DNA of 64,000 nucleotides from Paenibacillus_E violae (lineage in GTDB: Bacteria; Bacillota; Bacilli; Paenibacillales; NBRC-103111), in assembly GCF_032461945.1 (NCBI RefSeq), contig NZ_JAWCUD010000001.1:1116001-1180000 (forward strand). The letters run 5' to 3'. The first letter of the stretch is position 1, and each line of letters opens with the position of its first letter. Under the pieces are notes generated by a model. It did not search any database. It was not told the DNA's origin and worked only from the letters and a program-made list of their open reading frames with translations. Positions 50,636 through 58,999 of this stretch are shown here, piece by piece. The translations under genes and the position numbers were made by a program.

Positions 50636-52162
50636 ATGTTAAAAAAATGTTTAACTGTACTGTCGATCACAACTTTGGCGGCGTCTTTGGCCGCATGTGG
50701 AGGAGGGGCTTCGTCCGGTACGGCGACACCATCTACTTCTGGGGCTCCTGCCACAACCGCAAGTGCCAATGCAGCCAAGCCAGAATTCAAAGCGCTTCTG
50801 CAATACGCGCGATTTGATCCAAACGCGGAAGTTGTGGCGAAGTTCCTGAATGAGAAAACAGGCTACAAAGTCACGTATGACATGCTGCCGGTTGAAAATC
50901 CAGACGACAAACTGAATTTGCTTATGGCGAATAAAGAGCAATATGCGTTCATGCTGCTCACGGGTCCACAGTATTCAAAACTGGCTTCCTCAGGCGCCTT
51001 GGAACCAATTGATGAGCTGGTCAACAAATACGGGACCAATATGAAAAATGTGATTTCCCAAAATTCGTGGAACGGGGCTAAGCTAAACGGCAAAATTTAC
51101 GGTATCCCGCAAACGGGATCAGGAACGGTCGTTAATTCGGCGCTAATCATACGACAAGATTGGATGGATGAGCTGGGACTTAAGCCGCCAACGACGCGCG
51201 ATGAACTGTACAATGTGATGAAAACGATTAAAGAAAAGAAAAATGTCATGGCCATGTCAGGTGGTAAAAGCCCGCTGCTTCCTGAAGTACTACCGACCTT
51301 CGGTCTAACCATGATACAATCAACGGTAACAACGGGTTGGCAGGATATAAATGGAAAGCTCGTGAATACCGTTGAAAATCCGAATATGAAAAAATATTTG
51401 GAGTTCATGAAAAAACTTTACTCCGAGAAATTGATCGACCAAGAATGGTCGCTTAACCAAGCGAATAAAGTCATCGAAAATTTTACAAGCGGTAAGACAG
51501 CGATCATTTCAAATGGTTATTTTAATGCGCCAACGGTTCAAAACGCTTTGCTTAAAAATTCGCCGAACGCCAAAATTGCCAGTCTGCCTTACCTCAAGGG
51601 GGACGACGGCAAAGTTCAAGTCATGGCTAGTGCAGGAATCAGCTTTTACGTAGGAATTCCGAAGTGGGCGGAGAAGAAAGATGAGATCATCAAATATTTG
51701 GATTTGAAGTTGGACAAAGATATTCATAAAGAAGCGAGTATTGGCAAAGAAGGCGTTCATTATAAAGTAGAAAATGGAAACTATTACCCGATTCTTCCGA
51801 TTTTTAATGATCAATACAACAACGCTTCTTCGTTCCTGACTGGTGTAGATGAGAAAAACTATCCGATCTACTGGCAAGCACGCGTGCGCAAAGATCCCAT
51901 TTTGACGGATGCGTTTAATAAAAATCAAGAAGCTGCAAAAGGGAATATGGTCGTTGATCCCCTTGCCTTTGCACCACCGCTTGAGGCTATCGGCAAAAAT
52001 AGCCAGAAGCTGCAAAAGCTGATGGAAGACACCTTCCTGAAGTACATCACGGGTGCTGAACCGCTTGAAAACTATGATAAATTCTTGGCTCAGTGGAAAG
52101 CCGACGGCGGCGACGATATGACGAAAGCGGCCAATGAATGGTACGCAGCGAACAAGAAGTAA
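50636..52162 (+). CDS. ABC transporter substrate-binding lipoprotein, LplA/YtcQ type (second system)
   Basis: 508 residues. The signal ends in a lipobox SLAAC, followed by a low-complexity Ser/Thr/Ala linker (GGASSGTATPSTSGAPATTA) that tethers it to the membrane. The binding domain starts at about residue 45. It follows the second permease pair by 116 bases. ATG 50636 has GGGAGG upstream; an overlapping ATG at 50632 is out of frame. A hairpin follows. Confidence 0.92.
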   Translation: MLKKCLTVLSITTLAASLAACGGGASSGTATPSTSGAPATTASANAAKPEFKALLQYARFDPNAEVVAKFLNEKTGYKVTYDMLPVENPDDKLNLLMANKEQYAFMLLTGPQYSKLASSGALEPIDELVNKYGTNMKNVISQNSWNGAKLNGKIYGIPQTGSGTVVNSALIIRQDWMDELGLKPPTTRDELYNVMKTIKEKKNVMAMSGGKSPLLPEVLPTFGLTMIQSTVTTGWQDINGKLVNTVENPNMKKYLEFMKKLYSEKLIDQEWSLNQANKVIENFTSGKTAIISNGYFNAPTVQNALLKNSPNAKIASLPYLKGDDGKVQVMASAGISFYVGIPKWAEKKDEIIKYLDLKLDKDIHKEASIGKEGVHYKVENGNYYPILPIFNDQYNNASSFLTGVDEKNYPIYWQARVRKDPILTDAFNKNQEAAKGNMVVDPLAFAPPLEAIGKNSQKLQKLMEDTFLKYITGAEPLENYDKFLAQWKADGGDDMTKAANEWYAANKK

Positions 52163-52172
52163 GAAGAGGCAT

Positions 52173-52200
52173 CCCCTGTGGTTCTTCCACGGGGGTTTAT
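52173..52200 (+). terminator. hairpin after the second binding-lipoprotein gene
   Basis: CCCCTGTGG and CCACGGGGG form nine pairs (one G-U) with a TTCTT loop, then TTTATTT. It is probably a leaky terminator that lowers expression of the oxidoreductase-like gene behind it. Confidence 0.7.
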
Positions 52201-52221
52201 TTCTGGAAGGAGTGACAAGAG

Positions 52222-53058
52222 ATGAAAAAAATCGGATTTATTGATTATTATTTGGATGAATGGCATGCGGAGAAATATCCGGAGTGGATAGAAACCGCAT
52301 CCGAAGGCAGAATGAAAGTCACCTATGCCTACGGTATGACAAATCTCGAAGGCAAACTGAGCAATGCGGCTTGGTGCGAGAAAAAAGGCATTCAGCTGCT
52401 CGATTCCATTGAAGCCGTCGTCGAGCAAAGTGATTATTTGATCGTGCTGTCACCGGATCATTCCGAGTTCCATGAGGAGCTTTCGCAGCTTCCTCTTCAA
52501 TCAGGCAAGCCGACCTACGTCGACAAAACCTTTGCCCCGGACAGGGCTGCCGCCATCCGGATGTTTGAGCTCGCAGAGCAGCATGGGACGCCAATGTATT
52601 CGACTTCGGCGTTGCGGTTTGCTGCGGAGTATACGGAGCTTAACATGGAGGGAATTGAGTCCATTTGCGCTTTGGGTCCTGGGAGCTTTGAAACCTATGC
52701 GATTCACCAGGTTGAGCCAATCGTTGCGCTCATGGGAACGGATGTGCAACGTGTGATGTGGACGGGCACGCCGAACGCGCCGTCACTAGTCATTGGGTTC
52801 ACAGATGGACGCCAGGCTACTATCAACCATTATGGGCCTAACTGTCCGTTCAGCATGGCCTTGCGATCCGAGCAGGGGGAGTCGCAATTTCTGAAAATTG
52901 ATTCCAATTTTTTCGGGGCATTTATTGCGAATCTTGTCCGTTTTTTTGAAACGGGAGTTCCTGCCGTTCCACGTGAGGAAACGATTGCCATCGCTGTTAT
53001 TTTGGAATATGGCAAAAAGGCTGCGGCATTACCGGTTCAGTGGGTGGATTTGCCGTAG
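52222..53058 (+). CDS. Gfo/Idh/MocA-like protein without the usual dinucleotide loop
   Basis: 278 residues. The overall layout (IGFID start, IVLSPDHSEFHEEL, KPTYVDKTFAPDRAAAIRMF resembling the EKP segment, then a C-terminal sheet domain) fits Gfo/Idh/MocA. The glycine-rich GxGxxG loop is replaced by IDYYLDEWHAEKYP, so NAD(P) binding is doubtful. It is also shorter than usual. It follows the second transporter and may bind or modify its substrate. An enzyme without bound nucleotide or a sensor are both possible. Confidence 0.78.
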   Translation: MKKIGFIDYYLDEWHAEKYPEWIETASEGRMKVTYAYGMTNLEGKLSNAAWCEKKGIQLLDSIEAVVEQSDYLIVLSPDHSEFHEELSQLPLQSGKPTYVDKTFAPDRAAAIRMFELAEQHGTPMYSTSALRFAAEYTELNMEGIESICALGPGSFETYAIHQVEPIVALMGTDVQRVMWTGTPNAPSLVIGFTDGRQATINHYGPNCPFSMALRSEQGESQFLKIDSNFFGAFIANLVRFFETGVPAVPREETIAIAVILEYGKKAAALPVQWVDLP

Positions 53059-53080
53059 TGAGCGGAAATACTCGTCCAGT

Positions 53081-53258
53081 GGGAACTACAGGGCACTATT
53101 TCGGTGAAAACGAACATTTTCCACGAGTAGGAGGAACTACGATCCGCTATTTCCACGGTTTTACTGAAAAAGCATGCTAGGGAGCCGAGATAAGACCCTG
53201 TAGTTCCGCTCCGAGAGGAAAAAGCTCGTTTTCCTCGAAATAGAGACCGCCAGTTCCC
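53081..53258. repeat. dispersed 178-bp intergenic element
   Basis: Direct motif copies start at 53081 and 53132, and inverted copies end at 53207 and 53258. Length and layout are the same as at 31989-32166. The terminal copies form an imperfect inverted repeat (GGGAACT at one end, AGTTCCC at the other). No target duplication is obvious. It fills most of the gap before the convergent dehydrogenase gene. Confidence 0.82.
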
Positions 53259-53289
53259 TTCACAAATTCCTGGCGGCGTTCCCCGTCAA

Positions 53290-53335
53290 AAAAAGCATCC
53301 AACTCCCTCCCGGCAGGAGGATACGGATGCTTTTT
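53290..53335. terminator. bidirectional terminator
   Basis: AAAAAGCATCC and GGATGCTTTTT form an 11-bp stem whose loop holds a second CTCC/GGAG pairing. It separates convergent genes. The remaining bases up to 53432 show nothing else. Confidence 0.9.
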
Positions 53336-53432
53336 CACGTTTATTCAACCTTTATTCAGGCTCTCCGGATGGAATTTCATCCAATTCTCTCTCTAATTCC
53401 AGGTTGACCTTCTCATCACTTCTTTCCTTTGC

Positions 53433-54491
53433 CTAGAAGCTTATTTCTTTTCCTAATCTGCTGGATTCATAGATGCCGCAAAGAATTTTCATCATCTCAA
53501 CGCCGTCCTGCACAGGCGAAAGAGTTTCCTTTTTACCTTGGCATACTTCAACGAAGTAATTAATTTCTTGCTGGAAACCGGCGACAAAATCGAAGGAGAG
53601 ATTATTGATCTGCGGTGTCAGGTTTAAAATCGTATCGTATTTCTCAGTCACGATAGACAGCTCAGGCTCCAATTCTGCGCCTCCTTTCTCGCCGTAAAGT
53701 TTAACCGTAAGCTCATCTTCCTTGGCGTGAAGCGTGAAGCTGACATCAACAAGAATGGAAGCTCCATTTTCGAAACGAATTAACGCATTTGCCATATCCT
53801 CAACGGTATTGTGGGTGGAGTCATAATCGGCCGCTTTATAGAAAGCGAGGTTTTTCACGTTGGCACGATTGCCAAGCTTGTTATACGTGTTACCGGAAAC
53901 GGATTTGACCTTCGGCCGTCCCATAAGATACCAACAAAGATCAATCACATGAACGCCGACATCAATAAGCGGCCCGCCGCCTGAACGTTCCACGTCGGAG
54001 AACCAACCGCCCGGGTTGCCCAGACGGCGGATACAGGAAGCTTTGGCATAATAAATCTCACCTAATTCTCCATGATCCAGAAAAGATTTGACGATACCGG
54101 TATTCGAAGCATATCTGCGGACAAAACCAACCTGCAGCGTTTTTCCGGAACGATGAACCGCTTTTTCAACAGCTAACGCTTCTTCCACAGTTTTGCAGAG
54201 CGGTTTCTCCGTGAGCACATGTTTGCCTGCCTCAAGCGCAGCGATGGAAATAGGAGCATGGCTGTTGTTCCACGTGCAAATGCTTACCGCATCTATAGCC
54301 GAGTCAGCAAGTAGCTCTTTATAATCCGTGAACACACGGTTAATGCCATATTTCTCGGCTTTCGCTTTTGCGCGCTCTTCATTCAAATCGCAGATGGCGT
54401 ATAGCTCAACATCCGGATTGCCCTGATAAGATCTTAAATGCATTTCAGAAATGGAGCCAGCTCCGATTACAGCGACTTGTAATTTGCTCAT
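53433..54491 (-). CDS. Gfo/Idh/MocA-family dehydrogenase
   Basis: 352 residues. The NAD(P) loop is normal (VAVIGAGSISEMHLRSY), with ICDLNEERA and the conserved EKPLCKTVEEA lysine motif. Downstream, DVGVHVIDLCWYLMG carries the catalytic-site Asp and His seen in inositol- and sugar-dehydrogenase members. ATG (complement of 54489-54491) has GAGGTG nine bases upstream; a frame to 54554 lacks a site and overlaps the FAD gene. It lies 38 bases after that gene and is likely co-transcribed with it. Confidence 0.93.
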   Translation of the reverse strand: MSKLQVAVIGAGSISEMHLRSYQGNPDVELYAICDLNEERAKAKAEKYGINRVFTDYKELLADSAIDAVSICTWNNSHAPISIAALEAGKHVLTEKPLCKTVEEALAVEKAVHRSGKTLQVGFVRRYASNTGIVKSFLDHGELGEIYYAKASCIRRLGNPGGWFSDVERSGGGPLIDVGVHVIDLCWYLMGRPKVKSVSGNTYNKLGNRANVKNLAFYKAADYDSTHNTVEDMANALIRFENGASILVDVSFTLHAKEDELTVKLYGEKGGAELEPELSIVTEKYDTILNLTPQINNLSFDFVAGFQQEINYFVEVCQGKKETLSPVQDGVEMMKILCGIYESSRLGKEISF

Positions 54492-54529
54492 CGTAAAAAG
54501 CACCTCATCTTTGGATATATTTGGTAAGT

Positions 54530-56116
54530 CTATACAGCATGCATAGTCGGCCACTCCAGCTCAATTCCGAAGCTTACCAACATGCGTTGAAATTCCCGAA
54601 GCTCGGATTCTTGGTTCCGAATGTCCCGTGGCTTCAGCTTGCGATCGATACAACGACTAGCTAAAAAACCCGCGGCTTCCCCAATATTCCATTCGACGGG
54701 ATGGAGACGATAGCAGCCGTTGGTGATATGGGTAACGCCAAGATTTTTGCAGGCGGGCAGCAGATTATTCATCCGAATAGGGATCAGACTGCCCAGTGGA
54801 ATCTGGAACGGAAGGGAGGAAATATCGATATAATGCCGATTGCCTGTGCTTGGATGCAAGTCGATGCGATAACAGCCAATTCCGACGGAGTCGTGGAACT
54901 GCTCTGCTTGGCCATCTGCGCGGCAATCCGTACTTACATGCTGCTCCAGCACGGTAAATTCGGCTTTAATCCGGCGGGATTCCCGCATATAGGGATACAT
55001 CGCTAGCCCGTCATCCGTACCGACGACGTCTTTACGCAGCCGCAGCCCCGGATAACCTGTGCCGCCGTCAGGGCGGGGAGCTTCCGTCTGCAGCCAATAG
55101 AGAAGGGAGAGGCTGAGCTGCTTGGCATCCCACAGGTGGCGCTGCCGTTCACTTTCGCTCACATCAATGACGGAGCCCAGCCAGTAATCGTTTTGTGGCC
55201 AGTTTACCAGCGTGATGCTCCCGGGATAAGTCCCTTCCTCAAACTGAGCAGCGTCGATGATTCGACGATAGTAGAAGAGGGAGTAACGCTCCGTACCCTC
55301 GAATAGTTCGTAGTCGACAGCTTCAAGCGTATGTGGCCGGACGCCCGTCCAACTGAGCAAGCGATCTGGCCAGAAGTCGGCTTTGTACGTACGCCAAAAA
55401 TCGTAGCGTTCAGGTCGCTCAATCGTATGATCTTCACCTTCGATATAGTCCATGGCAAAACAGTAGGTGAAGCCCTGCATATCCTGAGGGAGCGCATCGC
55501 CCTTAACGGCATGGGGCTCGCCCGTTTGGTTGAATGATTCCGCTCCTGTCACATACTCCGCTCCGGCAAGCGGCAGAACATCTCCACATTCTGTCGCATC
55601 CAGATAGTAAGCGGCAGTTAGTTCACTAACTTCATCTGTCTGCAAATTCTTCATCCTAACGAATTGAATGTCATCTCCGTCAACGGAAACAGCCTGTACT
55701 TGATATCGGTATAGGATCTGCAACCTGCCGCTGTGAACATAAGGAGCTAACATCGCTTGCAGGACGGCTAATGCGGTTCGCGGCTCGTGGCACAGCCGGG
55801 AAACGCCGCCGTTACCCGGGTTCAAATGAATGCGGGATCGTGCCTCTTCGGTAAGCGGGAAATGGCGTCGATAATAGTCGCGAACTTCATTGCGAAACTC
55901 GCGGTATGTACGCGTACAGCCAAATTGCTCAATCCATCGATGTTCATCGGGGGGGACGGCTTGGCTTGTCAATTGCCCCCCGATCCAATCGGTCTCTTCG
56001 GTTAAAATCACCGATTTCCCGGATTTGGCAGCAGCAAGCGCAGCGGCACATCCGCCGGTACCGCCACCGATTATGACAATATCGGCGGTGTATGATGTAT
56101 TGATCTTGTTAGTCAA
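54530..56116 (-). CDS. FAD-dependent oxidoreductase (FAD_oxidored type)
   Basis: 528 residues. The N terminus binds FAD through IVIIGGGTGGCAAALAAAKS and TEETDWIGGQLTSQAVPP; the C-terminal part has HPVEWNIGEAAGFLAS for the FAD ribityl end. The family (PF12831) is frequent in polysaccharide and glycoside utilisation loci but few members are characterised. TTG at 56116 has AAAGGAGG eight bases upstream and is preferred over the ATG at 56170. It is first in a two-gene minus-strand operon with a dehydrogenase, divergent from an SGNH hydrolase. Confidence 0.88.
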   Translation of the reverse strand: MTNKINTSYTADIVIIGGGTGGCAAALAAAKSGKSVILTEETDWIGGQLTSQAVPPDEHRWIEQFGCTRTYREFRNEVRDYYRRHFPLTEEARSRIHLNPGNGGVSRLCHEPRTALAVLQAMLAPYVHSGRLQILYRYQVQAVSVDGDDIQFVRMKNLQTDEVSELTAAYYLDATECGDVLPLAGAEYVTGAESFNQTGEPHAVKGDALPQDMQGFTYCFAMDYIEGEDHTIERPERYDFWRTYKADFWPDRLLSWTGVRPHTLEAVDYELFEGTERYSLFYYRRIIDAAQFEEGTYPGSITLVNWPQNDYWLGSVIDVSESERQRHLWDAKQLSLSLLYWLQTEAPRPDGGTGYPGLRLRKDVVGTDDGLAMYPYMRESRRIKAEFTVLEQHVSTDCRADGQAEQFHDSVGIGCYRIDLHPSTGNRHYIDISSLPFQIPLGSLIPIRMNNLLPACKNLGVTHITNGCYRLHPVEWNIGEAAGFLASRCIDRKLKPRDIRNQESELREFQRMLVSFGIELEWPTMHAV

Positions 56117-56267
56117 CAAAGATCCCTCCTTTTCTCCTGTTTGCGCAGCGGCTGCACAGGCTATTCTCATTGTATTACAGCGGGAAAATAGCCACAGCAG
56201 AGGACCATGACTTCTTTTGGTACTTTAATAACCTTTGATGTATTGAAAAAAAGGATTCAACGTCTAG

Positions 56268-57419
56268 ATGACGAAAATTTTTACAGAAGCATTTATCAGT
56301 GGACGAAAAGGGGTCGTTATCCGGATGAGCGATAAAAAAACCGTTAACGCTGTACAACTTGATACGAATATGCAGATTGAGACTAGTGACAATAGACTTC
56401 AATGGCACTCTCCGATGGAGAAACCTTTTCAAGTAGCTGGCTTCGGCTGGTTGGAAGAAGAGCGGCGGTATCGCCGACTTCCATCAGCACCAGCGTGGAA
56501 GCTGCCGCTAGCGGTTGATTTGCTGGCCAACTGCACGACCGGCGGCCAAATTCGCTTTACAACAGACGCGGTCTCACTTTCCGTCAAGGTAAAGCTGACC
56601 GGGGCTGCGGATATGTATCATATGCCGGCTACTGGACAATGCGGATTTGATTGCTATATCGGCGGTCCTGGCGAGCAAATTTATTACGGGACGACAAAAT
56701 ACAATCATCAGCTGACGGAATATGAAAGCGTATTATTTACAGATATGAGTCGGGAACAACGGGTTATTACACTGAATTTTCCATTGTACCAAGGAGTAGA
56801 TGAGGTCTGGATCGGTTTGGATCCGGAAGCACTGATTACACAGCCTCCTGCGTATGAGAATAATCAAAAAATCATCGTGTACGGAACCTCCATCACCCAA
56901 GGAGCCTGCGCCTCGCGCCCGGGGATGTCCTACACGAACATTTTATCGCGCCGTTTCAATATGGAATTCCTCAATCTAGGGTTTTCTGGAAACGGGAAAG
57001 GCGAGCCCGAGTTAGCCCATCTATTGGCGGAAATCCTAGATCCGGCTTGTCTGATCTTGGACTACGAGGCTAACTGTGTATCCACGGAGCTGCTGCAGCA
57101 AACGCTGCCGAATTTTATATCGATTTATCGTGAGAAGCACCCTTTAACACCCATCTTGGTGATATCCCGGATTACGCATGGGAAAGAGTATTTTGATGTT
57201 CAGATGGCGAAGGATCGGGCGGACCGCAAACAGATTTCCAGACAGGCCGTGGAGGAGCGGCGTGAGAGAAATGACGCCAACATTTATTTCTGCGACGGTT
57301 CTCTGCTTTTAGGGGAGCACGCACAAGAATGTACAGTAGATGGTTCTCATCCGACTGATCTTGGCTTTCTTCGGATGGCCGACGGGTTGACGCCGATTCT
57401 AAGGCAGATTCTAGGATAA
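56268..57419 (+). CDS. SGNH/GDSL hydrolase with N-terminal GxDLY-type domain
   Basis: 383 residues (or 364 if the ATG at 56325 is used; neither has an ideal ribosome site). An N-terminal beta domain of about 190 residues precedes the hydrolase. Block I is VYGTSITQGACASRPGMSYT with the nucleophile Ser; FLNLGFSGNGKGE gives the Gly and Asn oxyanion residues, and DGSHPTDLGF the Asp-x-x-His pair. Such enzymes remove acetyl or other acyl groups from carbohydrates. There is no signal peptide. It precedes a third binding lipoprotein by 23 bases. Confidence 0.88.
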   Translation: MTKIFTEAFISGRKGVVIRMSDKKTVNAVQLDTNMQIETSDNRLQWHSPMEKPFQVAGFGWLEEERRYRRLPSAPAWKLPLAVDLLANCTTGGQIRFTTDAVSLSVKVKLTGAADMYHMPATGQCGFDCYIGGPGEQIYYGTTKYNHQLTEYESVLFTDMSREQRVITLNFPLYQGVDEVWIGLDPEALITQPPAYENNQKIIVYGTSITQGACASRPGMSYTNILSRRFNMEFLNLGFSGNGKGEPELAHLLAEILDPACLILDYEANCVSTELLQQTLPNFISIYREKHPLTPILVISRITHGKEYFDVQMAKDRADRKQISRQAVEERRERNDANIYFCDGSLLLGEHAQECTVDGSHPTDLGFLRMADGLTPILRQILG

Positions 57420-57442
57420 CGTTTGCTTGAAGGGGTGGTTGA

Positions 57443-58972
57443 ATGAAACTAAGATCGAAATCGTCCGGTCTCGTTGCTCTCGCGATAGTCACTTGTTTCA
57501 CCGCCTCTGGCTGCAGCGTTCAAGCAGATAATAAGGAAGGTGCGGAAGCTGGTCAAAAGGATACAACTTCCGCCATCCGAATTGTGGTAAACAGTCTGGG
57601 TGTGATTTTCCCGGAAGGCATGGATGAAAACAACAATCCGTACCTATCCTACATCGAGAAAAATACGGGAGTTCAAGTGGGTGTCACATTGCCCCCGTTG
57701 AATGGGTATGATGAGAAGTTGAACGTCATGATGACGTCCGGGGAGCCGCCAGATTTGCTTAATACAAGCAGTCCCTCTTGGTTTATTAATTTTGTCAATC
57801 AAAAAGCGCTGACACCTCTGAACGACTACATTGATAAGTACGGCGCGAACCTGAAAGCGAAAATCCCCAAAGAAGCCTGGGATAACGTAACCGTGGACGG
57901 CAAAATTTATGCAATTCCGAGCCTGAATGAGGTGAAAGGGACGGAGCTTATTTACACCAGGAAGGATTGGCTGGACAAGCTTGGTCTTCGTCCCCCGCGG
58001 ACCCTGCAGGAGTATACGACTGTGATGAAAGCTTTTGCAGAAATGGATCCGGACGGCAATGGTCAGAAGGACACGTACGGACTTTCCATCTTGGAGCGAT
58101 TAGGGAGAACCTCACCCTTTCTGGGGGCCTTCGGGGTTCAAATGAACGCTTGGTACGAAAGAGACGGCAAACTGGTTTACTCGGGCATTATGCCCGAAAT
58201 GAAAGAAGCGCTCGCCTACCTGCACAGTTTGTATGAACAGGATATTCTAGACCCGGAATTTCCTTTGAACAAAATCGATGTCCTTGGCGAAAAGATCGCT
58301 TCCGGAAAGGTCGGCCTCTACTCAGCGGCTTGGTCAGATACCCGTTCGCTTATTGCGGCAAACCGTAAGAATGATCCGAAAGCGGAATGGATTCCGCTTG
58401 ATTTTCCCATTGGACGCAGCGGTAAACACGGGGTATACAGCACTTCTAACGTCCGTTCCTACAATGTTGTGCCTCTTAAGAGCAAACAGGCAGAATCCGT
58501 GGTCAAATTTCTTGATTTCATTGCAGGTCCAGGTCAGCAAAATTTGAAGCTTGGGTTTGAAAATGAGGTTTGGACAAAAGCAGGCGGCAAGCTGTCCATT
58601 CGATTTGATGAGCATATCAAGCAAGGTTATAGGGGGATTTATGGAGCTCTGGCGGATACGGTCGAACCGGAGATGACCCGGGATCGGTTGAAAGCGCTGG
58701 GCGAACCGTTCAAGCTGTATGAAAATTTGCAGCAGATTGAAGGCAATCTCATGGAAAATCGCTTTAATGGGCCGCCTACCCCCGCAATGGGCAAGCATCA
58801 AGTGAAGCTTTCCAAGCTGCAGGAAGAAACATTCACGCGCATGATCGCGGGCATGAGTCCCATAGAGGAATTCGATAATTTTGTGAAAAAATGGAAGGAA
58901 GCCGGCGGTGATGAGATTACCGGGGAAGTGAACGAATGGTGGCGGGATACCGGGAAGCAGCCGGGAAAATGA
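57443..58972 (+). CDS. substrate-binding lipoprotein, LplA/YtcQ type (third)
   Basis: 509 residues. The signal peptide ends in a lipobox TASGC. The mature part shows IRIVVNSLGVIFPEGMDENN, NVMMTSGEPPDLLNTSSPSWF and the RKDWLDKLGLRPPRTLQEYT segment found in this family. No permease follows; instead a YesM-type kinase begins 27 bases downstream. It may therefore serve the permeases at 48606-50519 or act as a sensing partner that presents ligand to the kinase. Both are inference. Confidence 0.9.
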   Translation: MKLRSKSSGLVALAIVTCFTASGCSVQADNKEGAEAGQKDTTSAIRIVVNSLGVIFPEGMDENNNPYLSYIEKNTGVQVGVTLPPLNGYDEKLNVMMTSGEPPDLLNTSSPSWFINFVNQKALTPLNDYIDKYGANLKAKIPKEAWDNVTVDGKIYAIPSLNEVKGTELIYTRKDWLDKLGLRPPRTLQEYTTVMKAFAEMDPDGNGQKDTYGLSILERLGRTSPFLGAFGVQMNAWYERDGKLVYSGIMPEMKEALAYLHSLYEQDILDPEFPLNKIDVLGEKIASGKVGLYSAAWSDTRSLIAANRKNDPKAEWIPLDFPIGRSGKHGVYSTSNVRSYNVVPLKSKQAESVVKFLDFIAGPGQQNLKLGFENEVWTKAGGKLSIRFDEHIKQGYRGIYGALADTVEPEMTRDRLKALGEPFKLYENLQQIEGNLMENRFNGPPTPAMGKHQVKLSKLQEETFTRMIAGMSPIEEFDNFVKKWKEAGGDEITGEVNEWWRDTGKQPGK

Positions 58973-58999
58973 CCTGGTACCAATGGAGGGATCACCAAC

